NCBI GenBank assembly: GCA_904066235.2 | Contig: CAJFCV020000001.1 | Location: forward strand, 6,386,001 to 6,450,000 | DNA length: 64,000 nt | Source: Bursaphelenchus xylophilus | Lineage: Eukaryota > Nematoda > Chromadorea > Rhabditida > Aphelenchoididae | Reading direction: 5' to 3' | In this document: piece after piece, positions 11,746 to 23,677 of the stretch | How the letters are laid out: every line of letters starts with the position of its first letter | How positions within the stretch are numbered: position 1 is the stretch's first letter | Translations under genes and position numbers: made by a program | The notes under the pieces: generated by a model | What the model saw: only the letters and a program-made list of their open reading frames with translations | What the model was told of the DNA's origin: nothing | The model's database searches: none

Positions 11746-12451
11746 ATTAATTTTATTATTATTTAACAGCCTTGCCGTATTATAGTCATTGAATTTTTTA
11801 CCGTATTTTTTTTACTGAAGTTATTGTGCTGATCTCATTTTATATCGATTAAACCTTTAATTCAAATACAGGGTGGCACAAAAATGCAAACTTTTTTCAT
11901 GTGTACTATTAAAAAAGTACTGCCGCGAAAACCTTTAGGTGTTAGCCAAATGATTTCTCAAGTGTTAAATTCTCCGTGTTTTTCTGTCCTAGCGTTTGAT
12001 TTTCATGCCCATATCGAATTAAGTTTCGAGGTATATAAATGTCTTGAATAGTTATATAAAGTCAACCTGTCTTTTTTAGAGGTCCAGAAACCATTTTTTG
12101 AAAACAAAATCCCATAACTTTCGAAACGGTGGGTGGATTCAAATGAAATTTTTCAGATTCGTCTACTTCAGCAGAGATTGCTCCGGCTCCCGAGCCCAAA
12201 GTCGGAGCCAGGCTTCTCAGCGTTTAGAAAAGTAATAATGTCGTGATCTTGTTAAACCAGTCGCTTGAAAAATACTGGGAAGGATGTTTTGCGTACCCCT
12301 TGGCTCAAAAACTTGTTCTTAATGTTGTTGATTATTTTCGAGATCGTGTCATTGTTTTCTAATAAAACCACGAAAGCTCAATAGCACACATTTATATAGC
12401 AAAAACCCGTTAAATTTTGCACGGGAGCCGAAGTCGAAGTTTTGGCCGTGG
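11746..12451. other. Intergenic region with mariner-like terminus
   Basis: No gene seen. TACAGGGTGGCACAAAA at 11868-11884 has the look of a mariner-family inverted-repeat end next to a TA. A related degenerate stretch (GTAC..TTAAAAAAGTA) occurs at about 11902-11922 and again near 15735-15750. The partner terminus was not found. Confidence 0.35.
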
Positions 12452-12622
12452 CAGTCTCTTGTCGGGAAAATAATGGGCCCTCTGTCAATCCAAAATCGCA
12501 CCGTCGTCGAGAAAGTGAAGTGTGTAAAAAATCATTTTCTCTACGCGGCAAAATCAAAGCTTTTCACTTCAGCGACGCGATCAGCGCAGCGAGAGTTTAG
12601 TCATTATTTTCCTGACAGACTG
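12452..12622. mobile_element. MITE family 'CTGTCGG', copy 1
   Basis: A 171-bp element. The left end is CAGTCTCTTGTCGGGAAAA, with two extra bases relative to the other copies. The right end is the complement, TTATTTTCCTGACAGACTG. The middle is GC-rich with GCG-containing inverted segments. The same termini and interior style occur at 29735-29887 and 45520-45646. There is no reading frame, so it is non-autonomous. Confidence 0.7.
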
Positions 12623-12691
12623 ATACTGCGGGATTACGGTGGATAAAAATTGTATAATAAGTGCTACGACGCCGATTTATGAACCAAATTA

Positions 12692-13510
12692 TCAAGACGT
12701 TTCGGAGTCAAAAGTATCTATGGAAGATGAAATGGTAGAAGTCCCGTCGGATTCGGAAGTGCCACTAACGTCGGAGTCATCGTCCAGAATCTGTTCTTCA
12801 TTCTCCTCATCAATATCAAAGTCGAGGTGCAGGAACTGTGGGTTTCGTTGCTGGGCAGTCAACATTTGATTACTCATGAGAACAGAAAAGTTTTCGATGG
12901 GATGGAAGTAGGGAGGAAGCCAGTATGGGCGATAGATCAGGTTGGACTCGTTGTTCATCCAAGGCAGATCAAATTTCCTCGAATTTGGACCGGAGATGTA
13001 GAAAATCTAAAAGTTTATATTATAATGCGATACAATAGTTTGGAAGAGTTTGGTTTTTCTTCGCCGTTTGAGATGAGGTTTTAATTCTCTGGTTGACTAT
13101 GTGGTAAATACTGTGATGGAAATTTTAGGAATTTAGTTTTTTTGGAGAAAGTGATGGATTTGGGATAGGTTTTTGATGAAAAGTTATGAATTGTAGAAAC
13201 TTTTTTACATGCGAGCCAACCATGACGGAATCGGGAATAACGCGACACTAAAATTTTAAATTTTGATTTTGCTGTTGACGATCTGGCAGCTGGCAGAAGT
13301 GTTGTCGGTGCGTTTTCATTCACTTCCTGGACGCTTACTATCATTGTCGAGCTCCTTGTATTGTGCGATTACACTTTGGACAAAACGTCCTTTGTATACC
13401 AAGGAAATTAACAAGTCGACAGCTCCAAAAACAGCTAAACAATTGTTAATTTTCTATGCACCATGCATGGACTTTCCTAAACTGCTCCAAACGTTTGATC
13501 TGCCTATTTA
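12692..13510 (-). pseudogene. Possible decayed DDE-type transposase or unidentified small gene
   Basis: The minus strand has an open segment from about 13009 to 12692, preceded by an acceptor (AAACTTTTAG). It includes RPYWLPPYFHPIENFSVL, reminiscent of the LPPYSPxLNPIE motif of Tc1/IS630-type DDE transposases but lacking the SPxLN part. It ends in a long acidic, serine-rich tail. Upstream on the same strand, near 13345-13440, a short open segment with FCPKCNRTI resembles a zinc ribbon, in a frame that does not join cleanly. The gene model cannot be closed. The adjoining MITE supports a transposon origin, but an ordinary unknown gene remains possible. Confidence 0.25.
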
Positions 13511-13657
13511 AAAAATGTTGTTTTAATAACCAGCTTGCTGATTATCGTCGTTACGTTTCTATTTATGGTCTTAATACATAATTGTCCTTCTAACGGAAAA
13601 GAAATAAAACTCTAAAGTCGCAAAGAAAATCGAAACTCTTACAAACTCTTTCATTGT

Positions 13658-14753
13658 CTATGATGAACTCACTTTCATTGATGGCATCAGGTTCTGCAAA
13701 CGAGTAATGTCAAGGCCTCCACCTCCGCAATTGTCAATCAAATAAAGGAATTGGATATTTGCAGGAAGACATGTCGTAATGAAGTGCTTAATTGTCATCA
13801 GGTCTATCTCCACCACCGCGACATCCAATCTTTTGAGGGATTTCAGATTCTTCAGAAGCTCCAGAGAGCGTGGCAATGGTTCATGGGAAAGAGCGAAGAC
13901 CGAAGAAGGGATTTGAAGGGACTCCAGGGCTTGGAATCGACCTGAAATCAGTGATGCCTTATTGTTAGGGGATTTAACTCACTGAACGCCTTAATATAGA
14001 TCTCCGATTTTCTGGAATCACAGACAACCCCGCCAATCATCAGTCTCTTCAAAGACTTGTGGTATTTCTGGGAGATGAATTCAATCACTTTAGAGCCCAA
14101 AAGGATCCCCTGAAGAACAATATCCGTGATATGAGCACTGGAAAGGGAATAGGCAGCCTTCAAAGTGAAGATAGCAGACTTGTTGGGCATCAGGTTGTTA
14201 TTGCAGAGAACAAAAAGATGTTTGAGACGGGGGTGACCCAGGAAGATCTTCAGATGGGCCGGGGTTCGTTTTCTGAAGTCAAGGGAAAAGAAGTCGTGGG
14301 AAAGAACCAAAGTGTGGATTCGGCGGAGTTTCTTGAGACTGGGGACGAGCGGATCAACAAGATCTCTGTTGTCGATGACAAGAACTCTCACATTGGGACA
14401 TTTTTGGAGAAGAAGAGGAACGATTTTATTCTGAAGTGCCCCTTTTTTTATCCATTCAACCCTACCTTCCAAACTGAAATCTGTTCACTGTTTCTCGGCT
14501 CAACCACAGAAGAAACAGATTCCGAGGCGAAACAAGAAGTATCCAGGCCAAGGAAAAGTTGATTGATATCAGGCCAAATCTCCAGTTGATATCTCCATCT
14601 TTTACAGACTGCCGAACACTTGATTCGTTCTTGGACGGACAGACTAAATTCAATAATGAAATTTAAGAACCGATTCAGCGAAAGCGATGCGAATCCTTAC
14701 AATGCAAAGCAATTCCGCAAGTCGTCTTGTCCAAGTTCTTCGATCGATAACAT
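13658..14753 (-). CDS. F-box / leucine-rich-repeat-like protein
   Basis: Likely substrate adaptor of an SCF-type ubiquitin ligase. Exons in coding order: 14753-14701, 14643-14466, 14430-13983, 13941 to about 13658. Start MLSIEELGQDDLRNCFA leads straight into an F-box (FLSVQERIKCSAVCKRWRYQ), which is formed only after joining exons 1 and 2. The rest is leucine-rich with repeat-like units (CPNVRVLVIDN, LRRIHTLVLSH, HPRLKHLFVL, LKSLKRLDV). The 35-bp intron 14431-14465 is needed to keep frame. The 3' end is uncertain: reading on gives a TAG at 13658, but MPSMK is followed by a consensus GTGAGT donor and a further in-frame exon ending near 13509 is possible. Function beyond the F-box class is not assignable. 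Confidence 0.75.
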
Positions 14754-17700
14754 TCTTCAACCGGATGGATCAAATTATTTTGGTGCAGAATATTTTACAA
14801 GTTTTAACTAATTTTATTTTATAAATTTATTCAAATTTTTTGCAACTCATTTTCTCGCATTTTTTTTGTTGAAGATGTCAGCGATGACGGATTTCTTAGT
14901 TTTTTTTAACGAAATGTCAATGTTGACATTAAGTGTATTATTAAAGTTTCTTTCAAGATTCAAAAATAGTTAATTTCTGCTAATGACAGTCAAATCGTTT
15001 GAAAAATAAGAGAAATCCTCATAATTGGACTAGGCATCGTTTCTAGAGTTGTCTTCGAGTTATGCCCTTCAATTGCAATATCGTTTTTAAAATTCATTGG
15101 CCTCAAAGGGATAAAAATGAAACAAAACTGTTTGAGTTTGGGATTGAGAATCCGACGCGGTAGTCGGGGATTCCCTCTTCTTGTATCTAAATCAATTCGT
15201 TTATATTATACATGCCTTTTATTTTCCGTGTTTCATTTCTACATTACCTTTTCTTATTTAAATTAAACGTTACCCAGTAATAGGGGTCACATGAGGAGAG
15301 GGGAACAGGTTCTCCACTCTCTGTTCTCTCACTCCGGCATCCAGTAAGTGATGGTCGCGCATTCTCTGCTGTCCTCGGTTCGTTTCTTCTACCTCTTCTT
15401 AAACAAAGAAGATAAATCCCAGGTTTTATGGGTTCTGAAGCTGTCATAAATGGTTTCCCTGTTGTCTGCCCGTAACTTTTTAATTTTAAACAATTTAAAT
15501 TTTGTTTTCTTCCTCTAAGTTTTACAAAAAAAAGGGAGCAAAAATAGTTTTTACTTACCTGTTTTTGTCAATTTTGAGAAATAAAATCAATAAAAGTAGC
15601 CCGCCAGTTTTATCCTTTAATATTTACGGCTATTATCGTCTGTAAAATTATGTATAGATCAAGATATCGAAAAATTAAAACTTATTGTCGTTTCCAAAGC
15701 CCCAGCTATTTTCTAAAAACAAAACAACCAAATGTACATTTAAAAAAGTAATGGCGTGTTCTGCAAGTCCCCTTAGTTGATGGATTGAATCCTATTTTAC
15801 TTTTAGGTGGACTACTTTTTAATTAAAGCTCTTTTTTGCTGACCTTTGGTCCGGCTAGAATCGAAGCCGGATCAACCCAAACTAGTTCTCATTTATCCGC
15901 CTCTTTTTTGCCGGTTCCGCTTGCGCATTCGCCTTTGCCATTCGCGCCAGAGGCACTTTCTCTTTTTTTCCGGCTTCCACGCCCTTTTCGGGTAACCCTT
16001 CTGCAGGATTCTGGATATCTGAGAGTGACTTTACGTCTGATTCCAGCTAAGCTTTTCTCTTGCTGACTCTTTTCAGATTACTGTGCATCTTTTCTAGGTT
16101 CCTTTTCCTACTGTAACAACTGCAGTTAATGAAAAAATAATAGATTCATTTGATAGAATAGATCAATTTAGCTTTAACATTCAAAGAAGTAAATGGATCT
16201 ACCTAAGGTGGGCGTATTCCCAAAGCAATGGCCATTCGATCTCTACTGACCCAAGGGGATTTGACTGGCTGCAGGGGAAGATGCGCGAGGCTGATGTCCC
16301 CGGTTCCCCTCGCGGCGTTTCCTCCCCCGCCCGCTTCCAATTTGATCGAAACCTCTTCAAAAGTGTGAAAAACTTCTGCGGGGGGAGGAAAGGAAGGGGA
16401 AGCAGCTCATGTTGAACTACTTTGAACGCGTTGGCCTGACCTAACGGCTGTTTCTCTGCCTCCCCCACTCGGCCCTCGCCCCCCGCAAGATCGCTTTGGC
16501 CAAGAGGTGAGTTCTCGAGAGCCCCCGTGCACTCCTCCGCTTTCTTTGGATCAGCCTTCTCGAGGATCGTCCGCCCCCGATAGCGCCTCCAAATCCCCTC
16601 CGGGGGCCGTAGGCTGCCAGTGGGGAGGGAGGAAGGGCTTAAGAGACAAGTATATTATTTTAGAGGATCAGCCTGGCCGGGTGATTCTCCTCAGTCCATC
16701 CGAGGGCACGATCCAACGTGCTCTCGGAGTTCTGGACTTCGTTTTCTTTTTTTCTTATCTTCTTATTCTTCTTCTTGATTTCAGATTATTCGAGAGGATT
16801 ACCGAGACCTTACACTGCGTACTTCTTTCCAGTTCCATACTATTTTGTCATGGCTATGGAATGTAAAGAAGTATGTAGTGTTTCTCAAAATTTGTTATTC
16901 TACTTTTCTACCATGTTCTACCAGATTCTTACTCTATCGTCATATAAGGTACGGTTAATATTAATTCTAAATACTTTTTGTTTTAAGAGAAGGAAATGTT
17001 TTCTAAATAAACAGTAACGGGAAGACAGGGCAGTTGAAAAGCCCCGATATTAGATTATTATGACATAGTTTTTGGCCATTGTGTTTCAGGGAATGTTTCA
17101 GAAGAAGGATTATGTAGAAGACGGAGAAAGAAGAGTCAGTTCGCTGTTTTGACATGTTTGGTATGTCCTTTATTTTCACTGAAGTACACGCTATTTAATC
17201 GCTGCGTCACATTAAGAAGCCAACTTTACTTTTTTACAATTTATCCCAAAATTATTTTCCGTCAACGCCGAGGGGCGAAAGCGAAGCCAGAAAAACGCAT
17301 CGTCAAGAGGTTTTGGGTCATTCATTTATTGTTTCAATGAAGGAGAAGACCCAAAACATTTGTGGCCGTCCTCAGACGTCCAAATCAGGCCTCTCGTTTG
17401 TTGGAGGGAACCCAAAAACTGCACTTCAGGGCCAAAAGAGAATTCTGGAGTCGGCTTCGGTTCACTCTTCTCTCGGACAATCAAACCCTGAGGCCGTTTC
17501 CTCAAAATTTCCGTTTTCCGACAGTCGGTTTCCCGTGTCGGCGGTGATGGGAATGCCGTCAGAATCGCTGATTTAGATCCTATCTGATCCTTATTGTTTC
17601 CTCTGAAACATTTCGAGGCCGTTTCTTTTTTCAGAATTTTGTTTCCTCGAATAAATCCGTTTACCTTCGGTTTCTTCACTGATATTTCCCGGGGTTCGAC

Positions 17701-20015
17701 GGCTTGGGAAAGAGACAATTGGGGAATCGAAAAAATTTTTTTATGCATATAAATTGCCAAGAAGGCATATCACGTGGAGTTACGCTACTGTATGACCTCA
17801 AAACCGACTGTTCTAGTGTTTATGGGACTCAACTGGATATCGTATGTTTATTTTTTTAAATGATTTTTGGCACCACTGTCAGTTATAACAAGCCAGTCGA
17901 ACGGTATGTCTATACGCATCCACTTCTGTGCACCTTTGTTGCGATGACCGCTTTCAACATCACAATGCTGTAATTTAAAAGCAATCATTGACTCGAATAG
18001 CTAATTTATACCATAACCCTAGGGTACTCATGAAGCAGCTACCTAAACATAAAAATTCGCTTTACATTTTTTATGCAATCCAAGCAATAAAAAAATTTTT
18101 AGAGTAAAATTATGGGCTAGGTGTACAGAATTAGATAGACGGAGGTTTTGTGGCCATGCATAACTCCACGTTCTGATACCAATGCCTTGGCCACTTACAT
18201 GCAAGAAAATAAAGTTTTTCAGTTTCCCCAATTGTCTTTTGTCCGAACCGCACTCTTCCCCAATTGACGACGTTCCGATGTTCCCTTATCTTTAACAGGT
18301 TTGTTTTACATCACAAAGCAAAACATGACATTTATTGGGTCATAAAGGTGGTTTTGATGACTTTGACACCATCATTTTGCAACGCCTGATATCCGTTCAC
18401 TTTAGGCGGAAAAATGACGCGAAATGAATTGAAAAAAAAAGAATTAATTAAAGCGGAGCTGTTTGTTAACTCGACCTGTCCATCTTGATCCACTTCCGAC
18501 CTGTCAATCTGCAGCCAGGTGGGATCCCCTCAGGGCAAGGTTTTTTTTTCGGAGAATTTGGGCAAATTGAATGCCGGTTTACGCTCTCTTTGTTTACATC
18601 GGAATCGCTGTAGTCAGGCTTCAGAACTGGTCATTTAATTTTTCGAGGCAGTCAGCTGTGAAGTGTAAAAGTAGTAGGGGATACGGCTTCATTTAATCCC
18701 GGGATATGTCTGCTACTTGTGCCAATCTTCTCTTTTGTGGCCGATCTTGTAACTATTGGACGTGATTAAATGAATAAATCTGAAATGGGGGTTTTAATGT
18801 ACAGTAATACACTTCTCTAAAGTAAACCTTAAATGAGTTCCAATCGTAGCCTTCCATTATAATAATAATTGTGCTTTTATGTCAGCTCCCAATTGTAAAA
18901 GCCTTATTATAATTAACCATTTGAGCGGCAAAATTAATGACGCCTACGGGCATTTTAACATTTATTTTGAATTCATGAATCGCCCGTATTCCGGATATTT
19001 TCGGCGTTTTTTACCCACGAATTACAAAATTTTTGATGGCCAGTAATTATTCGTATCTTCAGAAATAACTATACAAGTCCCGGTTTGTATATTTTTTTTT
19101 ATTTTATGAGTTTTCGGACCAAGTTGGGCCGCGCCATCGTCCGGCCTCCGATGCAAATAAAGTGGCTATTTATTTTGTGGTGGGCCGATGGTAATCCTGG
19201 GGGGGGGCGCTTCCCACTTCGCGCCGTCATGGAATCAGAGGAATGTTGCGGGTCCGGATGCCCCGCGGCCGGGTTTTGGGCCGACATTCTTGTCTCGCGG
19301 CAGTAAAAACAAAAGCCCTCAGGTTTTAATATTTCGGCGAACATCAATTCCTGATTTCTTGTGGATTTATGAGGCCAGAGAGACACGCCTGGTCCAACGA
19401 GATTCCTGCAGTGCCCGGCTGAGTGATTCGGCCACTTCCCGGACCTGCTGATTGCCTTTAAATTAGGACAAAAAAGAATCCTTGCGTCACTTGGAGTATC
19501 TTAATTATTCCTTGGCCCATCAATCTCATTCGATCAGGGAAAACCTTATTAAAACTTTTTGTTTTTTATGGAAACCAGTTTGACTTACTGTTTAAAAGCG
19601 TGATGAGTAATTTCTCTATTTGTTAGACAAAAATGTTACGGGAATATGATGGATGTCCGTGGAGAGTGGAAGGTTCAGCCCGGCGCTTAGCTATTGTATT
19701 TAATCTGATTTGTATTGGAATCTCCGAACTCCATTGTCACAGTAAGACCGGTTCTGTGGGGTTGGAGAGAATCCTTGTACCCAAGGGATTCCATCAGTTC
19801 GGCCTTTCTCTTTCGGCCCAATTTATTTAGTCATGGACACATCCCGCCGAGATGTCCAGGTCGTCCAAACTCCAGAGGCATTCGGTCGAATAATTTTTAT
19901 CGCTTCGGGTTAGATGCCGAGTGTAATGTCCTTGTGATGTCATCGCTTCTTTTTGCAGGACCCAAACCTCTCACTCTGTTGGCATGGTGGCTGCCATCGG
20001 CTGAGCTAGCCAGAG
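14754..20015. other. 5.3-kb gene-poor region upstream of the guanylate cyclase
   Basis: No gene is supported. Composition shifts from AT-rich (14.8-15.8 kb, 17.8-19.1 kb) to GC-rich patches (16.2-16.7, 17.3-17.7, 19.1-19.5 kb). The open frames there lack splice logic or domain signal. It could hold upstream promoter elements or untranslated first exons of the cyclase locus; I see no way to place them from sequence. Confidence 0.4.
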
Positions 20016-21224
20016 ATGCGCCCGCTGGCCTTGACTCTGATCCTGACCTCACTGTTTGCTCCTCTTCATGGAGACACGTATCTGGCCGCGCCCATCTTTC
20101 CGCTCTATAGTGCCCTATTCCTCCCACCATCCAATATCAGTCGTAAGTTTTTCTTTTTAACTACGATATTCGGTTATTCAGAAGAAGATGACCATCGAGA
20201 ATATTTGGCTACAATGGAGTCGATCAGGCCGATTCTGGATGTGGCCATGATCGATGCTTATCGTTATTATCTCCAAGGATGGGCTCCCGGTCCCGAGGAA
20301 TGGCTCTACATCAAGGAGGCCCCGATCAAGGGATGCGATGATCAGAAGGAGGCCGCTTGGGCCACTCTCGCCGCTTATCAGTGGACCAATGGATCCGGGG
20401 TGAGTCCTGAAACGAAACCTTTGGCTTAAGTTTGTGAAACTACTGTTATAGTTTTATTCCTCCGTGATTGATGGTTTGTCCTTTTTACGAGTCTGGGATG
20501 ACCTTTCCTTGGCCACATGGCTGACCAGACATGTTTATCGCCTTTTTTCATTCATCTTCTTTTCAGTTGGATCTTGCCTTCGGACCTGCGTGTGATTATG
20601 TCTTGGCCAGTGTGGGTAGAATCCTCGGCTTCTTCAAGGTCCCTATGTTCACGAATGCCGGGTTCAGTGAGTATTTCAATCAGAAAAGCGACTTTCCCGT
20701 CACTCGAGTGGGTCCCTTACAAGTAAGTCCGTTTTTCCCAACCTATCTCATTTCTAGGACCATATCGTCAGATTATTCGGCCAGTTAGCCAATCAATTGG
20801 AATGGAAACGACCCCATTTTCTCTATGAGAAGAGTTTCTGGGAATCAGAATTCTTGGAAGGGGGTTTCTGTAAGATTCTGGGGAACGTAAGTGTTCAAAA
20901 TCAGATCCAAATTCAGTTTTGAATGTTCTGCGTGCAAAACTAGCCTACGGGGCTGATTCATTTATGCACAGAAAATAAAATTGAAAAAAATAAATCACAA
21001 AATGCGTCAGAGTGGAGAATTTGCGATGCAAACGGAAGTGGGAGAGAAAAATTTAACTGAAATAACATGAAATTATTATATTCAGGGGATGTATGCATAC
21101 ACAGTAGAACGCCGATGGAATCTGACGATTAAAGCGCAACTTCTGGAGAACGCCGAGAACGAGGGCGGAAGCCGGGAACACTTCAAACAAGTCCTCATGG
21201 AGAACATCGGGAACAACTTTGGCG
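20016..21224 (+). CDS. Guanylate cyclase alternative 5' cassette 1 (signal peptide plus first half of ANF-receptor domain)
   Basis: Five exons, 20016-20142, 20182-20399, 20567-20722, 20758-20886, 21086-21224, total 769 nt (256 codons plus one base). MRPLALTLILTSLFAPLHG is a signal peptide. The segment then follows the natriuretic-receptor periplasmic-binding fold: MESIRPILDVAMIDAYR, AFGPACDYVLASVGRI with the canonical GPxC, FFKVPMFTNAGFSEYF, and a cysteine in EGGFCKILGN. It ends with a GT donor after the first base of a codon (GGC G|GTAGGT), phase 1, which fits the shared exon at 29214. The shared exon begins with the next expected strand of the fold ([12 protein letters not shown]). Splicing to 29214 would skip cassettes 2-4 and give a 1219-residue receptor. 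It is the only cassette broken by several introns. Confidence 0.8.
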
Positions 21225-22439
21225 GTAGGTCGTTAGCGACAGGAATGCGTCGCTTAATGTGCTCTTCTTTTGTATTCCCTTCTGTCCAGATCTCTCTTCC
21301 TTTTGATTTGAGAATCCAGAATTGTTTTATGGCCTCCGGCGTTGCTGATAAGGGAGGGCAGGGACGGGTGGGTCTTGCGTGGACAATTATATGCGCGACG
21401 CCCGCTAATTGGCTGCCACTTGAATTGCGCAAGAGTTGATGCTTCCGTTGTTGGGTGAGGGTCTTTACCAGTCAGGACGTCTCTTGTCAAATCCTGCTTA
21501 GAATTAACAGATTCGTTGGAAGAATCTTTGGGCCGCGGAGTCGAATTAATCCACAAAAACGGAGCCGAGAGGCCGGGGCTCTGATTATTATGAAGCCGGT
21601 GGTTGCGTGTTTCGGTGGCCTTTTGTCCGCTGGGCCAAGGAATCCGGCCACCTTTCGGGTTATTATGAATACTGCATTAAACATTCGTTCGCACCTTTTT
21701 ATGCTAATTATTCCCCGGAGGCAAAGGACGCCGAAGAGAGCCGCTGGGTTATCTAAAGTGTCGAGTTTGTAAATTGAGTCTCCATTAGGATGTAGATAGG
21801 CCAAAGCCTGGAGGGAGTTCTTTTTAGAACTCGTATCTTGCAGTTGGCCTCTACTGTATACCGAACCGGCCCATTTTTGAGATTAATTATATCCTTTCTT
21901 TATCCAAACATTTACACATTCCGAGATATAAGATAACGCCAGGTTTTCATATTCGACAGACCAGATTGGAAATCGGGGGAAGACGACCTTAAGTTTTATG
22001 CCCTTCCAGATTTTATTTATTTGTTCTGGCCCTCGATTCATTCAACTGAATCGACGGCTTAAGTTGGCAGTTGTGGGTCAGTCCCAATGTCTGTGGGCAA
22101 AGTAACTCTTCGCTATGTGGATAAAAGCAGCCAGCACGGCACCCATACCTGGATTAGATCTAATCTCTTTAGCCGTTTAGGGCCTCCGGAAGCCCATGGG
22201 CCAAGGTGCTATCGGCCTTCCCCGAGGGCGTTTTTTGTGGGCAAAACGAAGCGTGGATTGTGAATCTGGGGAGAAGATGTCGTCCTCTTCTCCCCTTCCA
22301 TTACTTAATTTATTGTTGCTATAAAGTTTGTCAGTTACAGTGTTAGAGAGGTCGCGTTAATGTAGTTCGGCTATGAGCCCGCATAATGTCAGATGTTTGG
22401 CTCTCTGATGGTTTTCTTTGTGTTAATCCTCTCCGTTTG
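21225..22439. other. Spacer between cyclase cassettes 1 and 2
   Basis: 1.2 kb with no recognisable gene, presumed intronic for cassette-1 transcripts and promoter for cassette 2. Open frames on both strands here (for example 21455-21804) show no signal peptide, domain or splice structure. Confidence 0.4.
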
Positions 22440-23677
22440 ATGCGGTTATGTCTACTTCTGATACTGATGACCTTCACCAACTCTCTGGCATCATCTGTGG
22501 AGGTTTCCACTCCGTATTCAACTACTCATAGACGAATTCGGCATTTGGATCCTCATCATGAAGATCACGAGCATCGTCGGGGACATCACTTAAGGCCTCC
22601 GAAGAAGATTGAAGTGTCTCCTCGCAGGCCAATCTACCTCCTTTTCCCGTTGCCAGTTGTCAAGAACAAGGCCCTCAATCCTTTCGGAATAACCATCGAC
22701 TTGGCCCGACCGGTGGTTGATATTGCAGTTGAAGAGGTCTATCGCCGCCAACTGGTCCAGCCTGGCTCTTTACATATTCATTTCGAGGATTCTCGGCTTT
22801 CCGATGCCCATGGGCCAAACGTGGCCATTAATCATCTGGTGAATAACGAATTGGACTGCATCATCGGTAAGGTTTTAATTAAAATATTTGTTTCTAATAC
22901 GAGATCTTTTTATTTAAGCCCTAATTGACTTTAACTATGCTTTTTAAGTTACTTTTCAACTAATTGTGGTTCAGATGATTTAGATTATTTTATTGTTGAA
23001 TGAATAATTAATGTCCAAGGAATTATTTTAACTAAAAAAACAAATCCTGGATAAAACTCGATGTCATTTAATTTTTAGTTTCCTAGCCCATACGATCTCA
23101 TATTTTTGCAAACTTTAATCACGTTTCTTTGCAAGATATGTCAACTATAATACTTTATGTAAATTCCCCAGACCTCTTTTTGAACGAAAATGCGTTGAAA
23201 GAGGATTAAAAAGCTAAATGATTCTGGAAAATGATGTTGCTAATCCCTTGATTTCAGGTTATGGCTTTGTGTATGCCCTTGCTCCGGTCGCTCGAATGTC
23301 ACCATATTGGCACGACGCTGACAGTGATGGGATCCCTGTCATAACATCCACTGGCCTTACTTCCAACCTCGACAATCGCAATGAATATGCTTTGATGACG
23401 AGGATCTCCAGCCCTTACAAAGTGGTGCGGAATTGTGTTCTGAAGTTGTTTCATCAGATGGATTGGCGCAATTCTTTTTATCTGTTTCACGAAAGTCGAC
23501 ACAATAACAACGACATCTCCATCCCGTATGGAGAGTGCTATCTTCTGATGACTTCCATCCACGTAGAGTTGAGCAAGCTCTTCCAGAACGACCACAATTA
23601 CTTCATGTTCAATGAGAACCGGCTGGGTCGTGACGAAATCGTGGAGAAACTTAAATATGCGAGCATGACGAGCAGTG
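22440..23677 (+). CDS. Guanylate cyclase alternative 5' cassette 2
   Basis: Two exons, 22440-22866 and 23258-23677, 847 nt in all (phase 1 end, AGT G|GTAAGC). The ATG at 22440 is preferred over the in-frame ATG at 22386 because MRLCLLLILMTFTNSLASS is a good signal peptide. A histidine/arginine-rich stretch (HHEDHEHRRGHHLR) follows, then the receptor fold: DLARPVVDIAVEEVYRR, ELDCIIGYGFVYALAPVARM, GIPVITSTGLTSNL and GECYLLMTSIHVEL. It lacks the GPxC of cassette 1 but keeps a cysteine just before the IIG turn and one in GECY. The end is in the same phase as the other cassettes. With the shared body it predicts 1245 residues. Confidence 0.78.

Noticed and set aside
14059..14562. Long plus-strand open frame at the F-box locus
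   Set aside because: Antisense to the F-box/LRR exons, which have splice logic and a recognisable F-box.
16199..16866. GC-rich open frames on both strands
   Set aside because: Proline/arginine-biased composition in a GC patch, no start context, splice pattern or family.
17313..17760. Overlapping open frames on both strands
   Set aside because: Mirror-image frames in GC-rich DNA without any domain.
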